64,000 nt of DNA from Sphingobium soli (GTDB taxonomy: Bacteria > Pseudomonadota > Alphaproteobacteria > Sphingomonadales > Sphingomonadaceae): positions 124,001 to 188,000 of the forward strand of contig NZ_JAJGNP010000005.1 of NCBI RefSeq assembly GCF_020782245.1, given 5' to 3'. The position numbers and the translations under genes are program-made. Positions within the stretch are counted from its first letter, which is position 1. Each line of letters begins with the position of its first letter. Shown here piece after piece: positions 9,304-19,291 of this stretch. The notes beneath the pieces are model-generated. The model was given only the letters and a program-made list of their open reading frames with translations, was not told the DNA's origin and searched no databases.

Positions 9304-11250
9304 ATGCACGGACCAGTTCCCATAGCGGCGACAGACCATCCCCAGCGCTACCGGCGCGACATCGACGGCCTGCGCGCGCTCGCCATCCTCCCGGTGCTGC
9401 TGTTTCACGCCCATGTGCCCGGATTTTCCGGCGGCTATGTGGGCGTGGACATCTTCTTCGTCATATCAGGCTATCTCATCACCGGCATTCTCGCCCGCGA
9501 CATTGATCGCGGGCAGTTTTCGCTGATCCGCTTCTATGAACGTCGCTTCCGCCGGATCATCCCCGCACTGGCGCTCATGCTAGTCGTGACGCTGGCTGTC
9601 TCCGCCTGGCTCTACTTTCCCGGCGATCTGGAGGGGGTGCCCCGGTCCGCGCTCGCCGCAACGTTGTTCGCCTCCAATCTATGGTTCTTCACCGACACCG
9701 GCTATTTCGCCGGCGGTGCGGACGCAAAGCCGCTGCTCCACACCTGGTCGCTTGCCGTGGAGGAACAATATTATATCGGCTTCCCGCTGCTGCTGATGCT
9801 GCTGGCCCGCTATGCGCCGCGCTGGCGCACCGCCGCGCTGGCGACGTTTGCCGCCCTATCGCTGGCGCTCGCCATCCTGATGCAGCGGGATACGAGCGGT
9901 TTTACCTTCTACCTGCTGCCGACCCGCGCCTGGGAATTATTTGCCGGGGTCTTGCTGGCGATCGGCGCGGTCCCATCCATTCGCGGCCGTTTGGTTGCCG
10001 AAGCGCTGGTATGGAGCGGTCTGTTGGCGATCGCCCTGCCCGTCACGCTGTATGACCGCACCACCATCTTTCCGGGGCTCACCGCCCTGCCCCCCGTGCT
10101 TGGCGCGGCGGTTCTGCTTCATGGCGCGCCCGGCACAAGCGTCGGGCGGCTTCTTTCCCAACCGCCGCTCGTTGGCATCGGCCTTCTCTCCTATTCGCTC
10201 TATCTCTGGCACTGGCCGCTGATCGTCTTTGTCGAATATGCGACCGACGCGCCGCTGGCGGGAGGACTGCGATTAGGCGTAATCGCTGCCGCCCTGGCCC
10301 TTGCCTACCTATCCTGGCGCTATGTCGAGCGGCCGTTCCGTGATCGCTCGCGCATTTCGGACAAGGGAATATTTCGCTTCACCACAGTCGCCATCCTGCT
10401 GCTGTGCCTGGCATCGGGCGGACTGATGGCGATGGGCGGATGGCCGTCGCGCTTCTCCGCGCCGGTGCTGGCACAAATCGCGGGACGCAATGATTTCAGC
10501 CCGGCGCGCAAACGGTGCCATGACACCTATATGCGCGGCGCACCGCCTTGCATATCAGGGGCGCGGGTCCACCCCGACGCCATGCTCTGGGGCGACAGTC
10601 ATGGGGTGGAGCTGGCCTATGCCCTGTCGCTGGCGGCCAGGGCGCAGGGCCGCGCGCTGGTCCAGCGCACCACCTCAAGCTGCCCGCCGGTTCTGGGCTA
10701 TGATGGCAGAGACCCGCGCTGCGCCGCCGCCAACCGCGCTGCCTTCGCCGCGTTGCGCGCCGATCCGGAAATACGCCGCATCTATCTGATCGCCTTCTGG
10801 GCCAATGGCGACTTCGACGCGCCCGACTTCGTAGCCAAGCTTGACCTGACAATCGCCATGATCCGGCGCGAAGGTCGGCAGGTCGTGCTGATCGGCCCAG
10901 TGCCGCCCCAGCCCTTCGACGTGCCCCGCCACCTTGCCCATCTCGCGCGCGCCGGGCGGCTGGATGAGGCGCGCGGGGTCAGCCGCGCGTGGGTGGAGGC
11001 ACGCACACCCCATCTGCGTGCCCTCTTCAGCCGCTGGCAGCAACGTGGCGTGATGCTCATCAGTCCGCTTCAGGCGCTCTGCGCATCAGGCGCCTGCGCC
11101 ATCGCGGCGGACGGCAAGCCGCTCTATTTCGATTCGCATCATCTGAGCGTCGCCGGCGCGCTGCGCGTGGTCCGCGACGGGGCTATTCCGCCGCCAGCGC
11201 ATAGCCAGCGCGCGGCAATTCCACCGCCAGCGCCTCGGCCAGGTCGGTGA
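9304..11250 (+). CDS. Acyltransferase family protein with C-terminal SGNH domain (OafA/YrhL type)
   Basis: This is a 648-residue membrane protein. Residues from about 15 to 370 form the acyltransferase-3 domain with about ten membrane segments. It opens with RRDIDGLRALAILPVLLFH, whose RxxxxDGLRA motif and histidine are typical, and continues with GGYVGVDIFFVISGYLIT. The C-terminal part is an SGNH hydrolase-like domain with a GDSHG block and a late DSHHLSVAGA block, which supply the serine and the Asp/His of the triad. Such proteins O-acetylate lipopolysaccharide, capsule or peptidoglycan. The acceptor here is unknown. The start at 9304 was preferred over 9166 because the family begins here and GGGA precedes it. 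The 3' end overlaps the opposite-strand gene by 68 bases. Confidence 0.85.
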   Translation: MHGPVPIAATDHPQRYRRDIDGLRALAILPVLLFHAHVPGFSGGYVGVDIFFVISGYLITGILARDIDRGQFSLIRFYERRFRRIIPALALMLVVTLAVSAWLYFPGDLEGVPRSALAATLFASNLWFFTDTGYFAGGADAKPLLHTWSLAVEEQYYIGFPLLLMLLARYAPRWRTAALATFAALSLALAILMQRDTSGFTFYLLPTRAWELFAGVLLAIGAVPSIRGRLVAEALVWSGLLAIALPVTLYDRTTIFPGLTALPPVLGAAVLLHGAPGTSVGRLLSQPPLVGIGLLSYSLYLWHWPLIVFVEYATDAPLAGGLRLGVIAAALALAYLSWRYVERPFRDRSRISDKGIFRFTTVAILLLCLASGGLMAMGGWPSRFSAPVLAQIAGRNDFSPARKRCHDTYMRGAPPCISGARVHPDAMLWGDSHGVELAYALSLAARAQGRALVQRTTSSCPPVLGYDGRDPRCAAANRAAFAALRADPEIRRIYLIAFWANGDFDAPDFVAKLDLTIAMIRREGRQVVLIGPVPPQPFDVPRHLAHLARAGRLDEARGVSRAWVEARTPHLRALFSRWQQRGVMLISPLQALCASGACAIAADGKPLYFDSHHLSVAGALRVVRDGAIPPPAHSQRAAIPPPAPRPGR

Positions 11251-12076
11251 CCAGAGCCTGCATCTGCGCCACGCCTGGCCCAGGGCCGTCCAGCCCCGCA
11301 TCGAGATAAAGCTGGCGGTCTATCTCCACCTGCAAGCCATGCAGCCCCCGATCAGGACGGCCGTGCCGCTCCAGCAGATAATCGCCGGCATAAGGGTGGT
11401 TCTGCGCAACGCCCACGCCATGGCTTTGCGCAATCTCGGCGGCGAGCGCCATCAATTGGCTGGACGCGCTGCGACCAAAGCGGTCCCCCAGCACGATGCC
11501 CGGCGGCGTCTGCCCCGCGCCCGGTGGCGGCAGCGGCGGCATGGAATGAAGGTCGATCAGGATGGCATGGCCATACGCATCCCGTGTCGCCGTCATCAGG
11601 CGCGCAAGCGCGGCATGGTAGGGCCGATGGACCGTCTCGATCCGCCGCTGCGCCTCCAGCCAGGGCATGGGCCGCAGCCACAATTCGCTGGCGCCGGGCA
11701 TCCGGCGGGGCAAAAGGCCAAGGCCACCGCGCAGTTTCGCGCTGCTGTGCCAGCCCGCATCGTGTGGGGGATCGGCGATCATCGCGGGGTCCACCTCTCG
11801 CTCGTGACGGTTGAGGTCGATCATCGCGCGCGGCGCCCGCGCAACCAGCACGGAAAAGCCCCTCGCGATCAAAGGCCGTGCAAGCAGATCAACCCAGCGA
11901 TCCTCCAGCCGTCGCAGCATGGCGGGCCGCACGCGGGCGGCGGCCAACAGGGAATCAGGGTAATCACGGCCCGAATGGGGCACAGAAAGGATGACGGGAC
12001 GGTCTGGCAGGTCCGGACCGAAAAGGTCGAAGGCGGTGTTACGCACAGACGGAACTGGCAGCACGTCTTCGTTCAA
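11183..12076 (-). CDS. N-formylglutamate amidohydrolase family protein
   Basis: This is a 297-residue enzyme of the N-formylglutamate amidohydrolase family (HutG-like), which splits N-formylglutamate in histidine breakdown or acts on related N-acyl amino acids. Family blocks seen are SVPHSGRDYP near the start, IDLNRHEREVDP, ILIDLHSMP and NHPYAGDYLLERHGRP, with the histidines and acids expected to hold zinc. No hut genes are nearby, so histidine use is not supported by context. The start is uncertain: a GTG at 12091 is in frame, but AAAGGAG lies five bases before the TTG at 12076, which was chosen. The gene converges with the acyltransferase and overlaps it. Confidence 0.82.
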   Translation of the reverse strand: MNEDVLPVPSVRNTAFDLFGPDLPDRPVILSVPHSGRDYPDSLLAAARVRPAMLRRLEDRWVDLLARPLIARGFSVLVARAPRAMIDLNRHEREVDPAMIADPPHDAGWHSSAKLRGGLGLLPRRMPGASELWLRPMPWLEAQRRIETVHRPYHAALARLMTATRDAYGHAILIDLHSMPPLPPPGAGQTPPGIVLGDRFGRSASSQLMALAAEIAQSHGVGVAQNHPYAGDYLLERHGRPDRGLHGLQVEIDRQLYLDAGLDGPGPGVAQMQALVTDLAEALAVELPRAGYALAAE

Positions 12077-12217
12077 GGCGGCTCCTTTCACCCGATCCGC
12101 GAAATTGGTTACCTGGCTGGATAATCTTTACACCTTGTCGCATATAAGCGGGCTTCGCGCCACCCTGTCGGCGGCGTGCACGCTGGCAATGCGCCGGACG
12201 GACCGATGTTGGGGGCA

Positions 12218-12595
12218 ATGATTCGCATTCTACTGGCTGAAGATGATGAGAGCATGCGCGTCTATCTTGCCCGTGCTCTGGAACGATCGGGATATGAGGT
12301 CGTCGCCGTCGCGACCGGCACGCAAGCCGTGCCCTATATCGATTCCGACCGGTTCGATCTGCTGCTGACGGATATCGTCATGCCTGAAATGGACGGCATC
12401 GAACTGGCACAGCATGCAGCACAGGTCGCGCCGGACATGCGCATCATGTTCATCACCGGCTTTGCCGCCGTCACGCTCAAGGCCGGCAAGGCGGTGCCGC
12501 AGGCCAAGGTATTGTCCAAGCCGTTCCACCTGCGCGACCTGGTGCTGGAGGTCGAGCGCATGTTTGGTAGCGAGAGCCTTTCGGGCCAGAGTTGA
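12218..12595 (+). CDS. cpdR: CpdR-type single-domain response regulator
   Basis: This is a 125-residue protein made only of a receiver domain. It has the acidic pair at residues 8-10, the phosphoacceptor Asp52 in LLLTDIVMP, and the lysine in VLSKPFHLRDL. The sequence matches CpdR of alphaproteobacteria. When unphosphorylated, CpdR brings ClpXP to the pole and primes it to destroy CtrA and other cell-cycle proteins. The phosphate normally comes from CckA through ChpT, neither of which is in the window. ATG 12218 follows GGGGGC. Another ATG 12 bases upstream is less well placed. The link to the flagellar genes 17 kb away is regulatory at most. Confidence 0.85.
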   Translation: MIRILLAEDDESMRVYLARALERSGYEVVAVATGTQAVPYIDSDRFDLLLTDIVMPEMDGIELAQHAAQVAPDMRIMFITGFAAVTLKAGKAVPQAKVLSKPFHLRDLVLEVERMFGSESLSGQS

Positions 12596-12601
12596 CCCGC
12601 A

Positions 12602-13933
12602 TCAATCGGGCACGACTTCCTGCATGTCGGGCGTTGGGTCGAGCGGGATGCCGGCCATAGCCGCGGTGAAGCGCTCGCGATCCAGCCCCTTTTCCCACAC
12701 CGACACCACCACCGTCGCCACCGCATTGCCGACGAAGTTGGTAAGGCTGCGGCACTCGCTCATGAACCGGTCGACGCCCAGGATCAGGGTCATGCCCGCG
12801 ACCGGGACCGACGGCACGATCGACAGCGTTGCCGCCAGCGTGATGAACCCCGCGCCCGTCACCCCGGCCGCCCCCTTGGACGAAATCATCGCGACCAGCA
12901 ACAGCAGGATCTGCTCTTCCAGACTGATATGCACATTACAGGCCTGGGCGATGAACAGGGCGGCCAGCGTCATGTAGATATTGGTGCCATCCAGATTGAA
13001 GCTGTAGCCGGTCGGCACCACCAGTCCGACGACCGACTTGCGGCATCCCGCCCGCTCCATCTTCTCGATCAGGCTGGGCAATGCGGCCTCGGACGAGGAT
13101 GTGCCGAGCACCAGCAGCAGTTCCGCCTTCAGATAGCGGATCAGGTGCAGGATATTGAACCCCACCGCCCAGCAGACCGCACCCAGCACCACCAGCACGA
13201 ACAGCAGGGACGTTAGATAGAATGTCGCGACCAGCCCCGCGAGGTTGGCAAGCGTGCCCACGCCATATTCGCCGATGGTGAAAGCCATCGCCCCGAACGC
13301 GCCGATCGGCGCGGCCTTCATCAGGAAGCCGACCAGCTTGAAGACCGCGTGGCTCGCCGATTCCAGCACCGTCATCAGCGGCGCGGCCTTGTCGCCGATC
13401 ATGGTCAGCGCAATGCCGAACAGGATCGCGACGAACAGCACTTGCAATATGTTGCCGTCCGCCACGGCCGACACCATGGTCGCCGGGATGATGCTCATCA
13501 GGAAACCGGTCAGCGTGCGCTCGTGCGCCTGGTGCGCGTAATCGGCGACTTTTCCGGCATCGAGCGTCGCGGGGTCGATGTTGAGCCCGGCGCCGGGTTG
13601 CACCACATTGGCGACGATCAGCCCGACGATCAGCGCCAGCGTCGAAAAGGTCAGGAAGTAGCCAAATGCCTTGGCCGCCACGCGGCCGATCGCGCCCAGT
13701 TCCTTCATGCCGGCAATGCCAGTCACGATCGTGAGGAAAATCACCGGCGCGATGATCATTTTCACCAGCTTGATGAAGGCTTCGCCCAGCGGCTTGAGCT
13801 GCACGCCCGCATCGGGCCAGAAATGCCCGATCAGCACGCCCAGCGCGATGGCGACCAAAACCTGGACGTAGAGCTGACGGTAGAATGGCAGACGCGGCGC
13901 CGTCTGAATCGGCGAAGATGGCGATGGCATCAT
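12602..13933 (-). CDS. dctA: C4-dicarboxylate:cation symporter DctA
   Basis: This is a 443-residue member of the dicarboxylate/amino acid:cation symporter family, which imports succinate, fumarate and malate with protons or sodium. It has about eight membrane helices plus hairpins. The signature region is clear: a serine-rich [17 protein letters not shown] hairpin, then [16 protein letters not shown], then a second hairpin [17 protein letters not shown]. The N-terminus ([24 protein letters not shown]) is characteristic of DctA rather than glutamate transporters. No DctBD sensor pair is adjacent. It converges with cpdR, six bases apart. Confidence 0.92.
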   Translation of the reverse strand: MMPSPSSPIQTAPRLPFYRQLYVQVLVAIALGVLIGHFWPDAGVQLKPLGEAFIKLVKMIIAPVIFLTIVTGIAGMKELGAIGRVAAKAFGYFLTFSTLALIVGLIVANVVQPGAGLNIDPATLDAGKVADYAHQAHERTLTGFLMSIIPATMVSAVADGNILQVLFVAILFGIALTMIGDKAAPLMTVLESASHAVFKLVGFLMKAAPIGAFGAMAFTIGEYGVGTLANLAGLVATFYLTSLLFVLVVLGAVCWAVGFNILHLIRYLKAELLLVLGTSSSEAALPSLIEKMERAGCRKSVVGLVVPTGYSFNLDGTNIYMTLAALFIAQACNVHISLEEQILLLLVAMISSKGAAGVTGAGFITLAATLSIVPSVPVAGMTLILGVDRFMSECRSLTNFVGNAVATVVVSVWEKGLDRERFTAAMAGIPLDPTPDMQEVVPD

Positions 13934-14063
13934 GATGAAGTGGCGTCCCCCTGTTTGCGTTGCAGCATATGGGACCCCCCTTCGCTGTCCAGAAGAATGT
14001 GCGCCTTGCCTAAATAACCGCTTGCGCGGCCCGACGCCCCCGGCTATTGGCCCCCTCCACGGC

Positions 14064-14138
14064 GGGCGTGTAGCTCAGTGGTAGAGCACTGTGTTGACAT
14101 CGCAGGGGTCGCAAGTTCAATCCTTGCCACGCCCACCA
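14064..14138 (+). tRNA. tRNA-Val (anticodon GAC)
   Basis: The cloverleaf is complete. The acceptor stem GGGCGTG (14064-14070) pairs with CACGCCC (14128-14134). The D arm is GCTC-AGTGGTA-GAGC. The anticodon stem CTGTG/CGCAG encloses the loop TTGACAT with anticodon GAC (14096-14098). The variable loop is GGGTC and the T arm GCAAG-TTCAATC-CTTGC. Discriminator A14135 is followed by an encoded CCA (14136-14138). It reads GUC and GUU valine codons. A terminator follows at once. Confidence 0.95.
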
Positions 14139-14143
14139 TGAAA

Positions 14144-14176
14144 AGCCTCGCGGCCATCGGTCGCGAGGCTTTTTTT
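14144..14176 (+). terminator. Rho-independent terminator of tRNA-Val
   Basis: AGCCTCGCG (14144-14152) pairs with CGCGAGGCT (14162-14170), giving nine base pairs around a nine-base loop. A run of T (14170-14176) follows directly. It lies five bases after the tRNA CCA end. Confidence 0.9.
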
Positions 14177-14200
14177 ATTCAGTCGCGACTGAAGCCGTAT

Positions 14201-14458
14201 TCAGGGCACCTGCTTCTTCATCGCGTCGAGCATGAAGCGCCAGACATTGGCGGCATCCTGCGCATAGGCGCGTTCATCGCTGTCCGGACTGATATAGCGG
14301 GTGACGCCCGCCCCTGCTTCCTTCATATAGTCGCTAGGTTCATGGATGGCGTCGAGCACCGCGCGAACCTGCGGCAGGCAAGCCTGCCAATCCGCGTCAT
14401 CCTGTGTTTGACCCTGCATCTGGCACAAAGCGCGGGCAGCGCGTTCGATCGGCGTCAT
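14201..14458 (-). CDS. Small conserved protein of unknown function
   Basis: This is an 85-residue soluble protein with no signal peptide or membrane segment. It begins MTPIERAARALCQ and contains QVRAVLDAIHEPSDYM and DAANVWRFMLDAM. These patterns look helical and familiar from sphingomonad hypothetical proteins, but no function is known to me. The start at 14458 is set by an AGGAG ribosome site just upstream. Longer in-frame starts at 14509 and 14536 lack one. It is transcribed towards the tRNA terminator and away from the nucleosidase gene. Confidence 0.65.
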   Translation of the reverse strand: MTPIERAARALCQMQGQTQDDADWQACLPQVRAVLDAIHEPSDYMKEAGAGVTRYISPDSDERAYAQDAANVWRFMLDAMKKQVP

Positions 14459-14598
14459 GTCTGGCTCCTGCTGGCACTGAGGTTCTTTCGCATCTGACGC
14501 GGCGGACATGGGGAAGGCAAGCGAAAAGCCGTGCATTGGCGTTTCGCTTGGTCATCCGCCTCGCTTAAGAGCAAGCCTGATAGACGAAGAGGACGAGC

Positions 14599-15225
14599 AT
14601 GGTGGAATGCGAGATGATCGCGGGCAGGCGCGTCCTGTTCGTCATGGCGGTGGACGCTGAATATGGCCCCCATCTCAAAGCGCGTTTCACGCCGCTGCTG
14701 ACCGGCGTCGGCCCGATCGAGGCGGGGATTGCAATGGGGGCGACGCTTCATTCTCTGGAGGCGCGGGAGTCTCTGCCCGACCTTGTCGTATCGCTGGGGT
14801 CAGCGGGATCGCGCCGCTGCCCACTGGGAGAGATTTTCCAGATCACCAGCGTCTCCTGGCGCGACATGGATGCCACCCGCCTTGGCTTTCCCAAGGGCGT
14901 GACGCCGATGGTCGATCATCCGGTGGATATTCCGCTCGTGACGCCATTGCCGTTGCCGCTGGCGCGCCTGTCCACCGGGGCCAATGTCGTGGGAGGCGAG
15001 GATTATGCCGGCATCGACGCCGACATGGTGGACATGGAAAGCTTCGCCATCGCCCGGGCCTGCGCGCGCTATGACGTTCCGCTGATGGGACTGCGCGGCG
15101 TGTCGGATGGGCCAGGCGACCTCAATCACATCAACAACTGGATGGAATTGCTCGGCCTGATCGACGAACGGCTGGCACAGGCGGTGGATTTGCTGCCCGG
15201 GGTGCTGGCCTGCACGGACGGCTGA
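14599..15225 (+). CDS. mtnN: 5'-methylthioadenosine/S-adenosylhomocysteine nucleosidase
   Basis: This is a 208-residue nucleoside phosphorylase-like enzyme that cleaves adenine from methylthioadenosine and S-adenosylhomocysteine. The N-terminus VLFVMAVDAEYGPHL holds the usual ME/DAE start of the family. GVGPIEAGIAMG and LGSAGS form the ribose site. VDMESFAIARAC carries the ribose-binding Met-Glu pair, and GVSDGPGD holds the catalytic aspartate. It is somewhat shorter than E. coli MtnN (232). Its neighbour apt recycles adenine to AMP, so the two convergent genes could serve one salvage route. Confidence 0.8.
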   Translation: MVECEMIAGRRVLFVMAVDAEYGPHLKARFTPLLTGVGPIEAGIAMGATLHSLEARESLPDLVVSLGSAGSRRCPLGEIFQITSVSWRDMDATRLGFPKGVTPMVDHPVDIPLVTPLPLPLARLSTGANVVGGEDYAGIDADMVDMESFAIARACARYDVPLMGLRGVSDGPGDLNHINNWMELLGLIDERLAQAVDLLPGVLACTDG

Positions 15226-15252
15226 TTGGGGGGGCGCTGGCTTTCGTGCGCG

Positions 15253-15789
15253 CTAGTCGCCGTCGAAAGCGATCAGGGCCTGTGTCGCAACGCCGTCATC
15301 CTCCAGCAGCGCCTTGCCGCCAAGATCGGGCAGATCGACGGCGAATAGCGCCATGAGGACGGCAGCCCCCTGTTCGCGCAGCAGTTGCGCCGCTGCGAGA
15401 GCGGTGCCACCGGTGGCGATAAGGTCATCGACCAGCACGACCCGCGCGCCCGCCGGCACCTGCCCCTCATGCAGTTCCAGCCGGTCGGTGCCATATTCCA
15501 GCACATAGTCGATGCCGACCGTCTTGCCGGGCAATTTACCGGCCTTGCGCACGGGTACGAAGCCCTTGCCCAAGGCAGCAGCGAGCGCCGCGCCCAGGAT
15601 GAAACCCCTAGCCTCGATTCCGACGATCAGATCCGGGTCCAGCGGCCGGGCAACCGCGACCAGCCGCTGCACCAGCTCGCCAAAGCCCGGACCGTCCGCC
15701 AGCAACGTGGTGACATCGCGAAACTGGATGCCCGGCTTGGGAAAGTCCGGGATGGTGCGAATGAGGGCGGTCAGGCTGTCGATGCTCAT
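15253..15789 (-). CDS. apt: Adenine phosphoribosyltransferase
   Basis: This is a 178-residue enzyme that makes AMP from adenine and phosphoribosyl pyrophosphate. The PRPP-binding motif [17 protein letters not shown] is at about residues 118-134. The N-terminal [21 protein letters not shown] is diagnostic of Apt, and [15 protein letters not shown] completes the fold. GGAGGC lies seven bases before ATG 15789. The longer frame to 15918 has no ribosome site. It follows petC on the same strand after a hairpin and converges with the nucleosidase gene. Confidence 0.94.
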   Translation of the reverse strand: MSIDSLTALIRTIPDFPKPGIQFRDVTTLLADGPGFGELVQRLVAVARPLDPDLIVGIEARGFILGAALAAALGKGFVPVRKAGKLPGKTVGIDYVLEYGTDRLELHEGQVPAGARVVLVDDLIATGGTALAAAQLLREQGAAVLMALFAVDLPDLGGKALLEDDGVATQALIAFDGD

Positions 15790-15807
15790 GGGGCCTCCAT
15801 AGGCAAA

Positions 15808-15836
15808 GGGCGCGGCTCCCTCAAGGAACCGCGCCC
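15808..15836 (-). terminator. Hairpin between petC and apt
   Basis: GGGCGCGG (15808-15815) pairs with CCGCGCCC (15829-15836). On the minus strand only three T follow before the apt ribosome site, so this may be a weak terminator or an attenuator between the pet operon and apt. Confidence 0.45.
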
Positions 15837-15865
15837 TGCTTTTGTTGGCGCACTGACAATAGAAG

Positions 15866-16714
15866 TCACGCCGCCGTTTTCTTGCCCGCCCAGATATTCT
15901 GATAGGCCATATAGGCAAGGCCTGTGGCGATCAGCAGGAAGACGATCGTCGCAAGTCCGGCGCGACGGCGATTTTCCAGCTTGGGTTCCGCGGTCCAGGT
16001 CAGGAACGCCGCAACGTCCTTGGCCATCTGGTCGACCGTCGGCTTGGTGCCGTCCCCATAAGTGACCTGTCCATCAGCGGTCAGGGGCGGCGCCATCGCC
16101 AGGTTAAGATTGGCGAAATAAGGGTTGTAGTGCAGCCCCTCCGGCGTCTTGGCGTCCGGGAATTCCCTAAGCAACTCGGCCGGTTGCGGCTGATAGCCGG
16201 TGATCAGCGAATAGACATAGGCGCTGCCATGATGGCGGGCTTTGGTCATCAGCGATAAATCCGGCGGGATCGCATTGTTGTTCGCCGCCGCCGCCGCGAC
16301 ATTGTTGGCGAAGGGCTTGGGGAAGTGATCGGCAGGAACCGGATCGCGACCCGTCATTTCGCCCGTCTTGGGATCGACGTCGGGCGTCTTGATCGCCCAC
16401 TGCTTGGCGATCGCCTTCACTTCCGCCTCATTATAGCCCAGCGCTTCCAGATCGCGGAAGGCCACGAACTTGAGGCTGTGGCAGGCCGAGCAGACTTCTT
16501 TGAACACCTGAAAGCCGCGTTGCAGCTGCTGGCGATCATAACGGCCGAAGGGGCCATCGAACGAGAAGGACACATGCTTGGGCGCCTTGTGGAATTCATG
16601 CTCCACGGTCGGCTGCGGCGGGTCCGACACATAGGCGGCCGCGCCGAAAAGGAAGGAGATCAGCAGCCAACCCGCGAAGAAGAGGCCGACGAAAAATGCG
16701 CCGATGCGAACCAT
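15866..16714 (-). CDS. petC: Cytochrome c1 of the bc1 complex
   Basis: This is a 282-residue cytochrome c1, which passes electrons from the Rieske centre to soluble or membrane cytochrome c. The haem c motif CSACH is at residues 75-79 with histidine as one axial ligand. The methionine in NLAMAPPL is the likely second ligand. An N-terminal hydrophobic segment and a C-terminal anchor ([22 protein letters not shown]) place the haem domain in the periplasm. It is the last gene of petABC, 14 bases after petB. Confidence 0.96.
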   Translation of the reverse strand: MVRIGAFFVGLFFAGWLLISFLFGAAAYVSDPPQPTVEHEFHKAPKHVSFSFDGPFGRYDRQQLQRGFQVFKEVCSACHSLKFVAFRDLEALGYNEAEVKAIAKQWAIKTPDVDPKTGEMTGRDPVPADHFPKPFANNVAAAAANNNAIPPDLSLMTKARHHGSAYVYSLITGYQPQPAELLREFPDAKTPEGLHYNPYFANLNLAMAPPLTADGQVTYGDGTKPTVDQMAKDVAAFLTWTAEPKLENRRRAGLATIVFLLIATGLAYMAYQNIWAGKKTAA

Positions 16715-16728
16715 GATATCGTCTCCCC

Positions 16729-18048
16729 TTAACCGGCGGTCGAAGGCTGCGGATCGGCGCCCATGCCGGGCAGCGCGTCCTCTTCGCCTTTTATATTGTA
16801 GCGATTAAGCACCGATTCGGTGATCGAGCCGGGCAGCGGCAGCGGCTTTTCGAAGCGCGCAATCAGCGGCAGCACGATCAGGAAGTGGGCGAAATAATAG
16901 GCCGCCGCGACCTGGCTGATCATCACATAGGGCTCTTCCGCCGGCGCACCGCCGCAATAGCCCAGGATCAGCACGTCGGCCACCAGGATCCAGAAGAACT
17001 TCTTGAACGTCGGGCGGTAATTGCCCGAGCGCACCGGCGAATTGTCGAGCCAGGGCAGGAAGAAGAGCAGCAGGATCGATGCGAACATCGCCAGCACACC
17101 CAGCAGCTTGGCAGGCACGAAGAAGAAGTCGACGGTGAAGGCGCGCAGGATCGCGTAGAAGGGCCAGAAATACCATTCGGGCACGATATGTGCGGGCGTC
17201 GAAAGCGGGTTAGCCTCGATATAATTGTCCGGGTGGCCCAGATAATTGGGCGCGTAGAACAGCATGATCGAAAAGAGGATCAGGAACACGCCGGCCCCGA
17301 ACCCATCCTTCGCCGTATAATAGGGGTGGAAGGGCACGGTATCCTGCGGCCCCTTCACCTCGACGCCGGTCGGATTGCTCGATCCTGGAATATGCAGCGC
17401 CCAGATGTGCAGGATGATGACCCCTGCGATCACGAAGGGCAGCAGGAAGTGCAGCGAGAAGAAGCGGTTGAGCGACGCGTTGCCCGGCGCGAAACCGCCC
17501 AGCAGCCAGGTCTGGATCGGTTCGCCCACGACCGGGATCGCGCCGAACAGGCCGGTGATGACCTTCGCGCCCCAATAGCTCATTTGCCCCCAAGGCAGCA
17601 CATAGCCCATGAAGGCGGTCGCCATCATGAGGAGGAAGATGACGAGGCCCAGCAGCCACACCATCTCGCGCGGCGCCTTGTAGGAGCCGTAGAACAGGCC
17701 GCGGAAGATATGGAGATAGACGACGATGAAGAAGAAGCTGGCGCCGTTGGCGTGCGCGTAGCGCATCAGCCAGCCCGAATTGACGTCGCGCATCGTCTGT
17801 TCGACAGTGGCGAAGGCGACCAGGTCGTTGGCGCCATAATGCATCGCCATGATGACGCCGGTGACGATCTGAATCATCAGCGCCAGGCCGGCCAGGACGC
17901 CGAAATTCCAGAAATAGTTGAGGTTGCGCGGCACTGGATAGCCAGCGCCCACCGCATTGTAGACGAGCCGCGGCAACGGCAGTTTCTCGTCCATCCACTG
18001 CATCACAGGATGCTTGGGAGTATAATGTTCAGCCCATGGAAAGCTCAT
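16729..18048 (-). CDS. petB: Cytochrome b of the bc1 complex
   Basis: This is a 439-residue cytochrome b with eight membrane helices, the core of ubiquinol:cytochrome c reductase. The histidine pairs for haems bL and bH lie in helices B and D ([33 protein letters not shown]). The quinol-oxidation motif PEWY appears in [12 protein letters not shown]. It lies between the Rieske gene (12 bases upstream) and cytochrome c1. Confidence 0.97.
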   Translation of the reverse strand: MSFPWAEHYTPKHPVMQWMDEKLPLPRLVYNAVGAGYPVPRNLNYFWNFGVLAGLALMIQIVTGVIMAMHYGANDLVAFATVEQTMRDVNSGWLMRYAHANGASFFFIVVYLHIFRGLFYGSYKAPREMVWLLGLVIFLLMMATAFMGYVLPWGQMSYWGAKVITGLFGAIPVVGEPIQTWLLGGFAPGNASLNRFFSLHFLLPFVIAGVIILHIWALHIPGSSNPTGVEVKGPQDTVPFHPYYTAKDGFGAGVFLILFSIMLFYAPNYLGHPDNYIEANPLSTPAHIVPEWYFWPFYAILRAFTVDFFFVPAKLLGVLAMFASILLLFFLPWLDNSPVRSGNYRPTFKKFFWILVADVLILGYCGGAPAEEPYVMISQVAAAYYFAHFLIVLPLIARFEKPLPLPGSITESVLNRYNIKGEEDALPGMGADPQPSTAG

Positions 18049-18060
18049 GACGGTCCCCCC

Positions 18061-18627
18061 TCAACCCACAAGAATGGCAGTGTCGGAAGTGAACTTGAAT
18101 TCAGGCACTTCCAGATTCTTGGGGGCAGGCCCCTTACGGATACGGGCGGCGGTGTCGTAGGATGACCCGTGGCAGGGGCAGAAATAGCCGCCATATTCGC
18201 CGCGATTCTCACCCTCGCCCGCGCCCAGCGGCACGCAGCCCAGATGGGTGCAGACGCCCATCGTGATGAGCCACTGCTTCTTGCCATCGACGGTGCGTTC
18301 TTCCAGCGTCTGCGGATCGCGCAGCGTGGCGACGTCCACCTTGTCAGCCTCGGCGATTTCCTTGGGCGTCAGATGCCGCACGAACAGCGGCTGCGACCGG
18401 AAGGTGGTCTTGATCGCCTGTCCCGGCTGGATCGCCGACAGATCGACCTCGGTCGATGCAAGCGCCAGCACGTCGGCACTGGGGTTCATCTGGTCGATGA
18501 GCGGCACGACCACCGCCACGGCGCCCATGCCTGCGAAGCTGACCGCAGCGATATTGATGAAATCGCGGCGGCGCACCTCTTCTCCACCGGATAGAGTTTG
18601 TCCGTCAGAATGATCAACGCTCGCCAT
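18061..18627 (-). CDS. petA: Rieske iron-sulfur subunit of the bc1 complex
   Basis: This is a 188-residue subunit carrying the 2Fe-2S cluster. The cluster-binding loops are CTHLGC and CPCHGSS, giving two Cys and two His ligands. The N-terminus has RRDFINIAAVSFAGMGAVAVVVP, a twin-arginine signal anchor for export of the folded protein. It is the first gene of petABC and diverges from trmL, with 193 bases between them holding the promoters. Confidence 0.97.
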   Translation of the reverse strand: MASVDHSDGQTLSGGEEVRRRDFINIAAVSFAGMGAVAVVVPLIDQMNPSADVLALASTEVDLSAIQPGQAIKTTFRSQPLFVRHLTPKEIAEADKVDVATLRDPQTLEERTVDGKKQWLITMGVCTHLGCVPLGAGEGENRGEYGGYFCPCHGSSYDTAARIRKGPAPKNLEVPEFKFTSDTAILVG

Positions 18628-18820
18628 GCACCTCTACCCTTGCAAGACTTCCCTGTCACACCGCATGCCGTTACCGACGCTGATTATCAAGGGATTTGGG
18701 TTGTCAGCCATGGCCGCCCCCACCTTCCCCCCGGTGTGGTTCGCGGGCCTGATAACCGGGAAGCGCGCGCTTTGCCAACCGCTATCTTACTTAGTCTGTT
18801 ACAAAAGCTTGCGCTGCTCT

Positions 18821-19291
18821 ATGCCGCTGGCCATGCGTATCGCCCTTTACCAACCCGAGATTGCAGGCAATGTCGGCGCGATCCTGCGCCTTGCCGCCTG
18901 TCTCGCCGTGCCTGTGGACATCATCATGCCGACCGGATTCGCCTTTTCCGACGCGCGCCTGAAACGGGCCGCGATGGACTATGGCGCGGCGGCTGACGTC
19001 ACGCGCCACGCCAATTTCGAGACGTTCGACGCCGTTCGCCGCGCGGAGGGGCGACGGCTGCTGCTGATGAGCGCCCATGCCTCCCAGCGTTTGCCGGACG
19101 TGCGGTTCAAATCCGATGACGTGCTGCTGATGGGATCGGAAAGCGCGGGCGTCCCCGACGATGTGCGCGATCTGGCCGATATTCGCGTGCGCATCCCCAT
19201 GGCGCCGGGCTTCCGGTCCTTGAACATCGCCGTGTCGACCGGCATCGCCGTGGCCGAAGCATTACGCCAGACCGAGGGGTTTCCCGCATGA
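18821..19291 (+). CDS. trmL: tRNA (cytidine(34)-2'-O)-methyltransferase TrmL
   Basis: This is a 156-residue SPOUT methyltransferase that methylates the wobble ribose of tRNA-Leu. Family blocks are MRIALYQPEIAGNVGAILRLAACL at the start, then DYGAAADV, VLLMGSESAGVPD and IPMAPGFRSLNIAVSTGIAVAE, which form the knotted SAM site. ATGs at 18821 and 18833 are both possible, neither with a strong ribosome site. The open frame further upstream is not related to the family. It overlaps hemF by four bases (ATGA). Confidence 0.88.
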   Translation: MPLAMRIALYQPEIAGNVGAILRLAACLAVPVDIIMPTGFAFSDARLKRAAMDYGAAADVTRHANFETFDAVRRAEGRRLLLMSAHASQRLPDVRFKSDDVLLMGSESAGVPDDVRDLADIRVRIPMAPGFRSLNIAVSTGIAVAEALRQTEGFPA

